Assembly: GCF_036014015.1 (NCBI RefSeq) | Contig: NZ_CP107905.1 | Coordinates: 8,556,001-8,620,000, forward strand | Source: Streptomyces sp. NBC_00457 | Lineage (GTDB): Bacteria; Actinomycetota; Actinomycetes; Streptomycetales; Streptomycetaceae | DNA length: 64,000 bases | Reading direction: 5' to 3' | Shown here: piece by piece, positions 9,327 to 17,607 of the stretch | Position numbering within the stretch: position 1 is the first letter of the stretch | How the letters are laid out: each line of letters starts with the position of its first letter | Made by a program: the position numbers and the translations under genes | Notes under the pieces: model-generated | Told to the model about the DNA's origin: nothing | What the model saw: only the letters and a program-made list of their open reading frames with translations | Database searches by the model: none

Positions 9327-9366
9327 CACCGAGGGCGCCCCTTCCGGCGAAGGGGCGCCCTCGGTG
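9327..9366. terminator. Bidirectional terminator between convergent genes
   Basis: A perfect 18-bp stem (CACCGAGGGCGCCCCTTC with GAAGGGGCGCCCTCGGTG, tetraloop cggc) lies between the stop codons of the rightward binding-protein gene and the leftward response regulator. It probably serves both. Confidence 0.9.
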
Positions 9367-9381
9367 TCGTAGGACACCCGG

Positions 9382-10053
9382 CTACTGCGCTCCCGGGCGC
9401 ACCAGCCCGCTCTCGTACGCGTACACCGCGGCCTGCACCCGGTCACGCAGCCCCAGCTTGGTCAGGACGTGCCCGACATGCGTCTTGACCGTGGTCTCGC
9501 TGACGAACAGGTCCGCCGCGATCTCCGCGTTCGACAGCCCGCGCGCCACCAGCTTCAGCACCTCCACCTCACGCTCGGTGAGCGTGTGCAGCGTGTCCGG
9601 CACGGGCTCCTCGCCGGACGGCAGATGCGTGGCGTACTTGTCGAGCAGCCGGCGCGTGATGCTCGGCGCGAGCATCGCCTCGCCCGCCGCGACCACCCGG
9701 ATCGCCTGCACCAGCTCATTGGCCGGGGCGTCTTTCAGCAGAAACCCACTGGCCCCCGCCTTCAGCGCCTCCACCACATACTCGTCGAGGTCGAAAGTGG
9801 TCAGCACCAACACCTTCGCCGGTCCGTCCCGCCCCGGCCCGGTGATCTGCCGGGTCGCCTCCACACCGTCCATCCGCGGCATACGGATGTCCATCAGAAC
9901 CACATCGGGCTGCAGGGCCCGCACCTGGTCGAGAGCCTGAAGGCCGTCTCCGGCCTCACCGACGACCGCGATGTCCTGCTCGGCCTCCAGAATCATCCGG
10001 AAGCCGGTACGCAGCAGCGGCTGGTCGTCGACCAGTAGGACGCGGATGGCCAC
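9382..10053 (-). CDS. NarL/FixJ-family response regulator, no adjacent kinase
   Basis: The 223-residue regulator has a receiver domain (residues 1-120; acidic pocket DDQ near 9-11, phosphoacceptor Asp near 55 in VLMDIRMP, conserved Lys in LLKDAP) and a C-terminal LuxR-type helix-turn-helix (LTEREVEVLKLVARGLSNAE to TVKTHVGHVLTKLGLRDR). The GTG start at 10053 follows GAAGGAGACTTAC, and the receiver fold begins directly there. No histidine kinase gene lies next to it; the gene upstream on this strand is a nuclease. The partner kinase is unknown. Confidence 0.88.
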   Translation of the reverse strand: MAIRVLLVDDQPLLRTGFRMILEAEQDIAVVGEAGDGLQALDQVRALQPDVVLMDIRMPRMDGVEATRQITGPGRDGPAKVLVLTTFDLDEYVVEALKAGASGFLLKDAPANELVQAIRVVAAGEAMLAPSITRRLLDKYATHLPSGEEPVPDTLHTLTEREVEVLKLVARGLSNAEIAADLFVSETTVKTHVGHVLTKLGLRDRVQAAVYAYESGLVRPGAQ

Positions 10054-10175
10054 GTAAGTCTCCTTCGCTAGTCCGGCCCCATTCTGCCCTGCGGGCCGCC
10101 GCCGGACTCGCCCGCCCCGACAGGCAGCGACCACGCTGCCCGCGACCTCCGGTCGGCGACCCGCACCCGCGGCGG

Positions 10176-11183
10176 CTACGCCCCCTGGGGAGCACCCTCC
10201 GGCCCCCCGGCCGAACCCTGCCCGGTCACCTTCACCTGCAAGGGATACGGCGGGGGAGTGCCGCCGAATTCCGGGCAGTGGGCCTGGTGGTCGCACCAGC
10301 CGCACAGCTTCGTCGGCCGCGGCCGCCAGTCACCCGTCTCCGTCGCCAGCCGGATCGCCTCCCACAGCGCCAGCAGCTTGCGCTCCACCCGCTCCAGATC
10401 GGCGAGGACCGGGTCGTACGTCAGCACATCACCGCTGCCGAGATAGACCAGCTGCAGCCGCCGCGGCACGACCTTCTTCAGCCGCCACACCACCAGCGCG
10501 TAGAACTTCATCTGGAACAGCGCACCCTCGGCGTACTCGGGCCGGGGCGCCTTGCCCGTCTTGTAGTCGACGATCCGCACCTCACCCGTCGGCGCCACAT
10601 CCACCCGGTCGATGATCCCGCGCAGCCTGAGCCCCGAATCCAGCTCCGCCTCGACGAACATCTCCCGCTCGGCCGGCTCCAGCCGCGTCGGATCCTCCAG
10701 CGTGAACCAGCGCTCCACCAACTGCTCCGCCTCACCCAGCCAGCGGGCCAGCCGCGCGCCCTCCGGATCGTCGGCGAACAGCTCCACCACCTCCGGCCGG
10801 CTCTCCCGCAGCCGCTCCCACTGCCCCGGCACCAGCGACTTCGCCCGCGGCGCCGTACGCTCCGCGGCCGGGGCGTCGAACAGCCGCTCCAGCACCGCGT
10901 GCACCAAGGTGCCCCGCGTCGCCGCCTCACTCGGCTTCTCGGGCAGCCGGTCGATCACCCGCAGCCGGTACAGCAGCGGGCACTGCATGAAGTCACTGGC
11001 GCGCGAAGGGGAGAGGGAGACCGGGGGCGCGGCCTCGCGGAGGGGCGGCTCGGCGGGCGCGGCGACGGGTGGCTCGGCCTGCGGTCGCGCATGCGGTATG
11101 GCCGCGACCGCCGCCTCGGCCGCCGCCGTCCTACCGCCGCTGTGGGCCTCCGCCGCGCCCTCGGTGCTCGTCTCCATGACCAC
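10176..11183 (-). CDS. Stand-alone RecB-family PD-(D/E)xK exonuclease with Cas4/AddB-like Cys pattern
   Basis: The protein (335 residues) matches the RecB/AddB C-terminal nuclease domain. It shows LSPSRASDFMQCPLLYRLR, RGTLVHAVLERLF, a GIIDRVDV strand and the catalytic VRIVDYKTGK. Four cysteines, C68 and then C294, C297 and C303 (CGWCDHQAHC), reproduce the spacing of the 4Fe-4S staple in AddB and Cas4. A probable Fe-S cluster is inferred. Helicase domains are absent. The first 55 residues are Ala/Pro-rich and non-conserved; GTG at 11183 or ATG at 11177 are both plausible starts. A homologue is known beside the tRNA m1A58 methyltransferase gene in Mycobacterium, so the position is conserved. 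Confidence 0.85.
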   Translation of the reverse strand: MVMETSTEGAAEAHSGGRTAAAEAAVAAIPHARPQAEPPVAAPAEPPLREAAPPVSLSPSRASDFMQCPLLYRLRVIDRLPEKPSEAATRGTLVHAVLERLFDAPAAERTAPRAKSLVPGQWERLRESRPEVVELFADDPEGARLARWLGEAEQLVERWFTLEDPTRLEPAEREMFVEAELDSGLRLRGIIDRVDVAPTGEVRIVDYKTGKAPRPEYAEGALFQMKFYALVVWRLKKVVPRRLQLVYLGSGDVLTYDPVLADLERVERKLLALWEAIRLATETGDWRPRPTKLCGWCDHQAHCPEFGGTPPPYPLQVKVTGQGSAGGPEGAPQGA

Positions 11184-11350
11184 AGACCCTACGGCCCACC
11201 ACTGACAGTGACCCCGTCACGGTCGTGACCGCCGCGACGGCAGTGCAAACACAGGGGGTGCCGGGGCGAACGCGTCCCGACGGCCGCATACCATCGACCC
11301 GAGACCTTCCGCCCGGCAGGAGCGGGAGACGCTGCGAACGAGGGGACACC

Positions 11351-12865
11351 GTGGACGAGAGCGGCGGGAGCGGGCAGCCGCGGTCCGGCAACGAGGAGCC
11401 GACCGAGCGCCACCGGGGTCGCACGGCCCCGGCCACGGACCCCGCACGCCCCGATCCGGCCGACGAACAGGCCACGGAGGCACGGCACTTGGACCCGACG
11501 ACGCCCCCGGACAGCGCCGCCACCGACGACCAGGACAGCCGGTCCACGGATGCGGCTCCCGGCGGCGACGCGCAACCCGGAACCCCGCCCTCCAGCGGCG
11601 AGCGCCCGCCCGTGAGCCCCGCGCACCACCCCTCGCACACCGCCCAGGACCACGCCGACCGACCCCTCGCACACACCGACGCCGGCAAAGGCCCCCAGCC
11701 CCCGCGCCCCCGCGACCCCAGAGGCGGGCTGCTGATGGGACGCCCCTTCGGGGTCCCCGTCTACGTCGCGCCCAGCTGGTTCCTCGTCGCCGCACTGATC
11801 ACCTGGGTGTTCGGCGGCCAGCTCGACCGCGTACTCCCCGAACTCGGCGCCGCCCGCTACCTCGTCTCCCTCTTCTTCGCCGTCGCCTTCTACGCCTCCG
11901 TCCTCGTCCACGAACTCGCCCACACCGTCGCCGCCCTCCGCTTCAAGCTCCCGGTCCGCCGCATCCAGCTCCAGTTCTTCGGCGGCGTCTCCGAGATCGA
12001 GAAGGAAGCCGAGACCCCCGGCCGCGAATTCGTCCTCGCCTTCGTCGGCCCGCTGCTCTCCCTCGTCCTCGCGGGCCTCTTCTACCTGGCCCTGCAACCC
12101 GTCGAGCCCGGCACCGTCCCCGGCGTCCTGCTGGCCGGCCTGATGATCTCCAACCTCATCGTCGCCGCCTTCAACCTGCTCCCCGGCCTGCCCCTCGACG
12201 GCGGCCGCATGCTCCGCGCCGTCATCTGGAAGATCACCGGCAAACCCATGAGCGGCACCATCGCCGCCGCCTGGGTCGGCCGCGCCCTCGCCGTCTCCGT
12301 CCTGATCGGCCTGCCCCTGCTCACCCAGTCAGGCGCACTCGGCCGCGACGCCGTGGACAACGTCGGCATGGACACCGTCATGGACGCCCTGCTCGCCGCG
12401 ATCCTCGCCGCGATCATCTGGACCGGCGCCGGCAACAGCCTCCGCATGGCCCGCCTGCGCGAACACCTCCCCGAGCTGCGCGCCCGCAACCTCACCCGCC
12501 GCGCCGTCCCCGTCGAGACGGACACCCCCCTCTCCGAGGCCCTGCGCCGCGCCAACGAGGCCGGAGCCCGCGCCCTCGTCGTCGTCGACGCCGACGGCCA
12601 GCCCCTCTCCCTCGTCCGCGAGGCCGCCATCGTCGGCGTCCCCGAACACCGCCGCCCCTGGGTCGCCGTCAGCGGCCTCGCCCAGGACCTCACCGACGGC
12701 ATGCGCGTCTCCGCCGAACTGTCCGGCGAAGACCTCCTGGACGCCCTGCGCGCCACCCCCGCCACCGAATACCTCGTCGTCGAGGACACCGGCGAAATCT
12801 ACGGCGTTCTGTCCGCCGCCGACGTGGAACGCGCGTTCGTGAAGGCGATGGCCCGGCCCTCCTAG
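11351..12865 (+). CDS. M50 site-2 protease family metalloprotease with CBS domains
   Basis: The 504-residue membrane protein begins with about 125 Pro/Asp/Ser-rich, probably disordered residues. A membrane-embedded M50B protease core follows, with zinc motif HELAH near residue 187 and the third-ligand motif NLLPGLPLDGGRMLRA near 275. Two CBS modules occupy about 380-500. Such enzymes cleave within the membrane, classically anti-sigma factors; the target here is unknown. GTG at 11351 follows gagggg at good spacing and was preferred over the longer open frame. The gene is divergent from the nuclease gene and 38 bases ahead of trmI, with which it may be co-transcribed. Confidence 0.88.
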   Translation: MDESGGSGQPRSGNEEPTERHRGRTAPATDPARPDPADEQATEARHLDPTTPPDSAATDDQDSRSTDAAPGGDAQPGTPPSSGERPPVSPAHHPSHTAQDHADRPLAHTDAGKGPQPPRPRDPRGGLLMGRPFGVPVYVAPSWFLVAALITWVFGGQLDRVLPELGAARYLVSLFFAVAFYASVLVHELAHTVAALRFKLPVRRIQLQFFGGVSEIEKEAETPGREFVLAFVGPLLSLVLAGLFYLALQPVEPGTVPGVLLAGLMISNLIVAAFNLLPGLPLDGGRMLRAVIWKITGKPMSGTIAAAWVGRALAVSVLIGLPLLTQSGALGRDAVDNVGMDTVMDALLAAILAAIIWTGAGNSLRMARLREHLPELRARNLTRRAVPVETDTPLSEALRRANEAGARALVVVDADGQPLSLVREAAIVGVPEHRRPWVAVSGLAQDLTDGMRVSAELSGEDLLDALRATPATEYLVVEDTGEIYGVLSAADVERAFVKAMARPS

Positions 12866-12903
12866 TGGTCGGCGCCGCAGATAAACGCCGGTAGGCTGGT
12901 CAC

Positions 12904-13806
12904 ATGTCCGAACCGACCGGTGCCGCCCGCCGACGCGGGCCCTTCAAGGTCGGGGACCAGGTACAGCTGACCGATCCCAAGGGCCGTCACTACACGTTCA
13001 CGCTCGAAGCCGGGAAGAACTTCCACACCCACAAGGGTTCCTTCCCGCACGACGAACTGATCGGTGCACCCGAAGGCAGCGTCGTCCGCACCACCGGGAA
13101 CGTCGCCTACCTCGCGCTGCGCCCCCTGCTCCCCGACTACGTCCTGTCCATGCCCCGCGGCGCCGCCGTGGTCTACCCCAAGGACGCGGGGCAGATCCTG
13201 TCCTTCGCCGACATCTTCCCCGGCGCACGCGTCGTGGAAGCGGGCGTGGGCTCCGGCTCCCTCAGCAGCTTCCTGCTGCGCGCCATCGGCGACCAGGGCA
13301 TGCTGCACAGCTACGAACGCCGCGAGGACTTCGCCGACATCGCCCGGCAGAACGTGGAGCGCTACTTCGGCGGCCCCCACCCCGCCTGGCAGCTCACCGT
13401 CGGCGACCTCCAGGACAACCTCAGCGACGCCGATGTCGACCGCGTCATCCTCGACATGCTCGCCCCTTGGGAATGCCTGGAAGCCGTCTCCAAGGCCCTC
13501 GTCCCCGGCGGCATCCTCTGCTGCTACGTCGCCACCACCACCCAGCTCGCCCGGACCGTCGAGTCCATCCGCGAGATCGGCTGCTTCAACGAGCCGACTG
13601 CCTGGGAGTCGATGATCCGCAACTGGCACGTCGAGGGCCTCGCCGTCCGCCCCGACCACCGCATGATCGGCCACACCGGCTTCCTGCTCACCGCCCGCCG
13701 CCTCGCCGACGGCGTCGAACCCCCCATGCGCCGCCGCCGCCCCGCCAAGGGCGCCTACGGCGAGGACTACACCGGCCCCAACGCCGACGGAGGCACCGCA
13801 CGCTAA
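12904..13806 (+). CDS. trmI: tRNA (adenine-58-N1)-methyltransferase
   Basis: The 300-residue enzyme is the bacterial/archaeal tetrameric TrmI type, which methylates A58 in the T-loop of tRNA. The N-terminal beta domain (residues 15-85) begins GPFKVGDQVQLTDPKG. The Rossmann fold starts with the SAM loop VVEAGVGSGSLSSFLLRAIG near 110, and the motif IV region is VDRVILDMLAPWECLEA. A basic C-terminal tail (PPMRRRRPAKGAY) follows. ATG at 12904. It belongs to the conserved block next to the Pup-proteasome genes. Confidence 0.93.
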   Translation: MSEPTGAARRRGPFKVGDQVQLTDPKGRHYTFTLEAGKNFHTHKGSFPHDELIGAPEGSVVRTTGNVAYLALRPLLPDYVLSMPRGAAVVYPKDAGQILSFADIFPGARVVEAGVGSGSLSSFLLRAIGDQGMLHSYERREDFADIARQNVERYFGGPHPAWQLTVGDLQDNLSDADVDRVILDMLAPWECLEAVSKALVPGGILCCYVATTTQLARTVESIREIGCFNEPTAWESMIRNWHVEGLAVRPDHRMIGHTGFLLTARRLADGVEPPMRRRRPAKGAYGEDYTGPNADGGTAR

Positions 13807-13854
13807 GCGCTCCGCTGGAAGTGCCGCGATGTGTCGTCGGTTGTCTGCGGCGCC

Positions 13855-13900
13855 GTTGTGGCTGGTCGCGCAGTTCCCCGCGCCCCTGCGGGGGCGCTGC
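13855..13900 (+). repeat. Streptomyces interspersed repeat, short form
   Basis: Contains GTGGCTGGTCGCGCAGTTCC then CCGCGCCCCTGCGGGGGCGC, a compact hairpin. The same unit occurs at 34364-34405 and, in a longer form, at 36108-36209 and 46889-46960. All copies lie just beyond gene ends, so they may act as transcription terminators. Confidence 0.8.
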
Positions 13901-13966
13901 GAACCGCAGTGGACTTTGCCCGACCTGCTCAGGGCGGCCCTGTGCCGCAATCAACGGACGAACCAC

Positions 13967-14004
13967 GTGGCCGAGTTCCCGGGAACACCCCGGAACTCGG
14001 CCAC
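13967..14004. terminator. Strong hairpin, possible trmI terminator
   Basis: Thirteen paired bases (GTGGCCGAGTTCC with GGAACTCGGCCAC) enclose a 12-base loop that itself can form a GGG/CCC stem. It lies about 160 bases after trmI and about 160 bases before the next start. Confidence 0.55.
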
Positions 14005-14164
14005 GATGCCTTTGCGTTGACGCCGGGACAGGACGCGACGGCCAAAAACACAACAGGCGGCGAACGGCACAACATCTGCCCACCCCCGCCGTTCCCCCGC
14101 ACTGTGACGTGTGGCACCATGCTGGCCACCCCCACCGGCACAGCCCTCACAGGAGACGCTCCTA

Positions 14165-14743
14165 GTGCAGCAATCCGCCGTTCCGGAACTCGCGCACACG
14201 CACACCCGCCCGATCCACTGGCTCGCCACCGCGACCGCCCTCGCCGGCGTCGTCGCCCTCTCCTCGATCCTCCAGCCCGACGCGGCCACCGCCGCCCAGG
14301 CCGCCGGCCCGGACTCCAAGACCGGCCAGGCGACCGCCCCCGCGCCCGACCCCGCTCACGCCGACTTCCCGATCGAATGCGGCCCCGTGAAAGCCGTCGT
14401 GGTGAAGAAGGCCTCCGGAGACCTCGACGGCGACGGCAACCCCGAAACCGTCGCCGTCGTGCACTGCGACGCCCCCATGGGCACCCCGCCCGACGGTCTG
14501 TACGTCCTCACCACCGACGCCGACACCGGCAAGCCGCGCGTCGTGGCCACGCTCGTCGACCCCAAGGACCGCACCATCGTCAGCGGCATCGCCGTACAGG
14601 ACGGCACCGTCCTCGGCACCCTGCTCGGCTACTCGTCGTCCGACGTGCCCCGTTGCTGCCCCGACGTCAAGGACAGCGCGAAATGGCAGTGGAAGAACGG
14701 GACGTTCGAGCGCTCCAAGCCCTCCGAAGCCCGCAGCGTCTGA
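14165..14743 (+). CDS. Small secreted protein of unknown function
   Basis: The 192-residue product has a short basic/hydrophilic start, a hydrophobic segment (WLATATALAGVVALSSIL, about 18-36) and an Ala-rich cleavage region near AATAAQA, consistent with export. The mature part contains GDLDGDGNPETVAVVHC, a calcium-loop-like DxDxDG motif as in FG-GAP/VCBS repeat proteins, and several cysteines. I do not recognise a defined family. GTG at 14165 follows CAGGAGACGCTCCTA. It probably transcribes alone. Confidence 0.7.
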   Translation: MQQSAVPELAHTHTRPIHWLATATALAGVVALSSILQPDAATAAQAAGPDSKTGQATAPAPDPAHADFPIECGPVKAVVVKKASGDLDGDGNPETVAVVHCDAPMGTPPDGLYVLTTDADTGKPRVVATLVDPKDRTIVSGIAVQDGTVLGTLLGYSSSDVPRCCPDVKDSAKWQWKNGTFERSKPSEARSV

Positions 14744-14796
14744 AACTCGCAAGACCCCGGAACATCAGACGCCGGTGACGCAACGCACCAGCATCG

Positions 14797-15102
14797 TCAC
14801 TCCACGTCAGGACCGAAGACCTCCACCCGGTCCGTCACCCGACGCACATGGATGCACTCACCCGGGCACTCCCGCGCCGAGTCGACCACATCCGTGAGAA
14901 GCGGCAGCGGTACGGGTGTTGTGGCGCCCTTGGCCTGCAGCAGCTCGTCGCCCGAGCCCTTCACATAGGCCAGACCGTCGATGTCCAGCTCGAACACCTC
15001 AGGCGCATACTGGACGCAGATGCCGTCGCCGGTACAGAGATCCTGATCGATCCAGACCTCCAGAGCCTCACCGTCGACCCCGGCCTCCTGCTGCACGCTC
15101 AT
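14797..15102 (-). CDS. Ferredoxin, [3Fe-4S]/[4Fe-4S] actinobacterial type
   Basis: The 101-residue electron carrier has cysteines C23, C29, C79 and C83 in the patterns DLCTGDGICVQYAPEVFE and ARECPGECIHV. The middle ligand position of the first motif is not Cys, which is typical of [3Fe-4S] ferredoxins that feed P450s. ATG at 15102 gives MSVQQEAGVD and was preferred to a long low-complexity extension. It is divergent from arc. A partner oxidoreductase is not adjacent; a P450 lies 31 kb away in the conservon, but no link can be claimed. Confidence 0.87.
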   Translation of the reverse strand: MSVQQEAGVDGEALEVWIDQDLCTGDGICVQYAPEVFELDIDGLAYVKGSGDELLQAKGATTPVPLPLLTDVVDSARECPGECIHVRRVTDRVEVFGPDVE

Positions 15103-15606
15103 CGCTCCCGCCGTCTCCTGCGCCCGGTGTTGGACCCTCCCGACCCTACCTCCGACCGAAGAGCGACCATGGTCGAGACGAAGTCCAGCACCGCTCGACA
15201 GCCGCCCCAGACCCCGATCTCTCAGGGCGAACACGATCTTCCCGAGCCGCCTTACATGTGACTCCAGCCACCCCTCACCGCCACGCTGAGTCAACGCCCG
15301 CGACGCCGCCCCCAACGTCCATCCAGGCCCTCCGCGACCACCGCAGCGCCCCACCGCCCAAGCGCCGCAAGCCCTCCGACGACCGACGACACCGGCAACT
15401 CACGCCCGGCGCGAAGGATTTTGACCACTCCACACTTGGAACAGGCCGCTTCTGAATCCCGTTGATTGGGTATCCACACGGCGTGAGGGAGAGCGCTGGG
15501 TGACCGACGACACACCTTGACAGTCTTTGTGATCTAGGGGTTTCAATCGACACCCACCCAGGTAGGGTCTGGAAGCGTCCAGCTCCCCTTGGAGGAGGTG
15601 AGGACC
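15103..15606. promoter_or_regulatory. Divergent ferredoxin/arc intergenic region
   Basis: No gene is supported in these 504 bases. A consensus-like TTGACA lies at 15517-15522, without a -10 at 17-19 bp. A TAGGGT at 15563-15568, typical of Streptomyces -10 elements, has only a weak -35 (GTTTCA, 17 bp upstream). The arc ribosome binding site is ggaggaggtgagg just before 15607. These are candidate arc-dop promoters, not established ones. Confidence 0.4.
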
Positions 15607-17373
15607 GTGGCAGCCCACGACGACGACATGAACCGCGGCATCCGCCCGGGACGAGGGTCCGACGACCCGGCCGGGCAGATTGCCTACCTTGAGCAGGAGA
15701 TCGCCGTCCTGCGACGCAAGCTCGCCGACTCTCCGCGGCACACGAGGATTCTCGAAGAGCGGATCGTCGAGCTGCAGACCAACCTGGCCGGCGTGTCCGC
15801 CCAGAACGAGCGACTCGCCAACACGCTCCGTGAGGCCCGCGACCAGATCGTGGCCCTCAAGGAAGAAGTCGACCGGCTCGCACAGCCGCCGGCCGGCTTC
15901 GGAGTCTTCCTCGTGGCGAACGAGGACGGCACCGCCGACATCTTCACCGGCGGCCGCAAACTCCGCGTGAACGTCAGCCCGAGCGTCGAACTCGAAGAGC
16001 TCCGGCGCGGCCAGGAAGTAATGCTCAACGAAGCGCTCAACGTGGTCGAAGCCATGGAGTACGAGCGCGTCGGGGACATCGTCACCCTCAAGGAAATCCT
16101 CGAGGACGGCGAACGCGCCCTGGTACTCGGGCACACCGACGAGGAACGGGTGGTACGGCTCGCCGAGCCACTGCTGGACGTCAACATCCGGCCCGGCGAC
16201 GCCCTGCTCCTCGAACCCCGTTCCGGCTATGTCTACGAAATCGTTCCGAAGAGCGAGGTCGAGGAACTCGTCCTCGAAGAGGTTCCCGACATCGGCTATG
16301 AGCAGATCGGCGGTCTGGGCGGCCAGATCGAGATGATCCGCGACGCCGTCGAGCTCCCGTACCTCCACCCCGACCTCTTCAAGGAGCACGAACTGCGGCC
16401 GCCCAAGGGCGTCCTGCTGTACGGGCCCCCCGGATGCGGCAAGACACTCATCGCCAAGGCCGTCGCCAACTCGCTGGCCAAAAAGGTCGCCGAAGTCACC
16501 GGCCAGGCCACCGGCAAGAGCTTCTTCCTCAACATCAAGGGCCCTGAGCTCCTCAACAAGTACGTCGGCGAGACCGAACGGCAGATCCGCCTGGTCTTCC
16601 AGCGTGCCCGTGAAAAGGCCAGCGAGGGCACACCCGTCATCGTCTTCTTCGACGAGATGGAATCCCTCTTCCGCACCCGCGGCTCCGGTGTCAGCTCGGA
16701 CGTGGAGAACACCATCGTCCCCCAGCTGCTCGCCGAGATCGACGGCGTGGAAGGCCTGCAGAACGTCGTGGTCATCGGCGCCTCCAACCGCGAGGACATG
16801 ATCGACCCCGCGATCCTGCGCCCCGGCCGCCTCGATGTGAAGATCAAGATCGAGCGCCCGGACGCCGAAGCCGCCAAGGACATCTTCGCCAAGTACCTCA
16901 CCGAACGCCTCCCGCTGCACCCCGAGGACGTCGGCGAGCACGGCGGCGACAAGTCCTCGACGGTCCAGGGCATGATCCAGACCGCGGTCGAGCAGATGTA
17001 CGCCGAAACCGAGGAAAACCGCTTCCTCGAGGTCACCTACGCCAACGGAGACAAGGAAGTCCTCTACTTCAAGGACTTCAACTCCGGCGCCATGATCGAG
17101 AACATCGTCGGACGCGCCAAGAAGATGGCGATCAAGGACTTCCTCGAGCACAAGCAGAAGGGCCTCCGCGTAGCCCACCTCCTCCAGGCCTGCGTGGACG
17201 AGTTCAAGGAGAACGAAGACCTGCCCAACACCACCAACCCGGACGACTGGGCCCGAATCTCCGGAAAGAAGGGCGAACGGATCGTCTACATCCGTACCCT
17301 CATCACCGGAAAGCAGGGCGCCGACACCGGACGCTCCATCGACACGGTGGCGAACACCGGTCAGTACCTGTAA
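15607..17373 (+). CDS. arc: Proteasomal AAA+ ATPase ARC (Mpa)
   Basis: ARC forms the hexameric unfoldase cap of the 20S proteasome, recognises Pup through its coiled coil and threads pupylated proteins into PrcAB. In 588 residues are visible an N-terminal coiled coil (about 20-95), tandem OB-type domains (about 96-235), and an AAA module with Walker A GPPGCGKT near 273 and Walker [11 protein letters not shown] near 344. The C-terminus TGQYL carries the penultimate Tyr used to dock into proteasome pockets. GTG at 15607 ([11 protein letters not shown]) was chosen over an ATG six codons upstream because a strong GGAGGAGGTGAGG precedes it. dop follows after a hairpin. Confidence 0.97.
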   Translation: MAAHDDDMNRGIRPGRGSDDPAGQIAYLEQEIAVLRRKLADSPRHTRILEERIVELQTNLAGVSAQNERLANTLREARDQIVALKEEVDRLAQPPAGFGVFLVANEDGTADIFTGGRKLRVNVSPSVELEELRRGQEVMLNEALNVVEAMEYERVGDIVTLKEILEDGERALVLGHTDEERVVRLAEPLLDVNIRPGDALLLEPRSGYVYEIVPKSEVEELVLEEVPDIGYEQIGGLGGQIEMIRDAVELPYLHPDLFKEHELRPPKGVLLYGPPGCGKTLIAKAVANSLAKKVAEVTGQATGKSFFLNIKGPELLNKYVGETERQIRLVFQRAREKASEGTPVIVFFDEMESLFRTRGSGVSSDVENTIVPQLLAEIDGVEGLQNVVVIGASNREDMIDPAILRPGRLDVKIKIERPDAEAAKDIFAKYLTERLPLHPEDVGEHGGDKSSTVQGMIQTAVEQMYAETEENRFLEVTYANGDKEVLYFKDFNSGAMIENIVGRAKKMAIKDFLEHKQKGLRVAHLLQACVDEFKENEDLPNTTNPDDWARISGKKGERIVYIRTLITGKQGADTGRSIDTVANTGQYL

Positions 17374-17382
17374 AAGACAGGG

Positions 17383-17417
17383 CGGCTGCGGGTGCCCTCA
17401 CCGGGTACCCGCAGCCG
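17383..17417 (+). terminator. Hairpin after arc
   Basis: A 15-bp stem with one G-U pair (CGGCTGCGGGTGCCC with GGGTACCCGCAGCCG, loop tcacc) starts 10 bases after the arc stop and is followed by gactgctttt. It is a probable terminator, so dop likely has its own promoter in 17418-17600. Confidence 0.8.
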
Positions 17418-17607
17418 ACTGCTTTTCAGGCCACGGCTGGAGCAAGGCAATGACGCAAATGATCTCCCCACCAGCGCAAAGGCGTTCTAGGCTCTTCGGT
17501 ACCGCCGAGTCGCGCAGTGCGGGGACGGGCACCGCACACGCACCGGAGCGCCAGCGGTACTTGAGCAGCGTCCCCGACCGAGGACGCCGCCGGGCAAGGA
17601 GGGCCGC

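Larger units (their letters stand above)
13807..14164. other. Intergenic region with repeat and hairpin
   Basis: These 358 bases hold a Streptomyces interspersed repeat (13855-13900), a strong hairpin (13967-14004) and, at the right end, the aggag ribosome binding site of the next gene. Short open frames cross it, but none has a convincing start or family. Confidence 0.5.

Noticed and set aside
13831..14778. Plus-strand frame of 315 codons over the repeat and the secreted protein gene
   Set aside because: It crosses the interspersed repeat and hairpin and is an out-of-frame Arg-rich shadow of the secreted protein gene.
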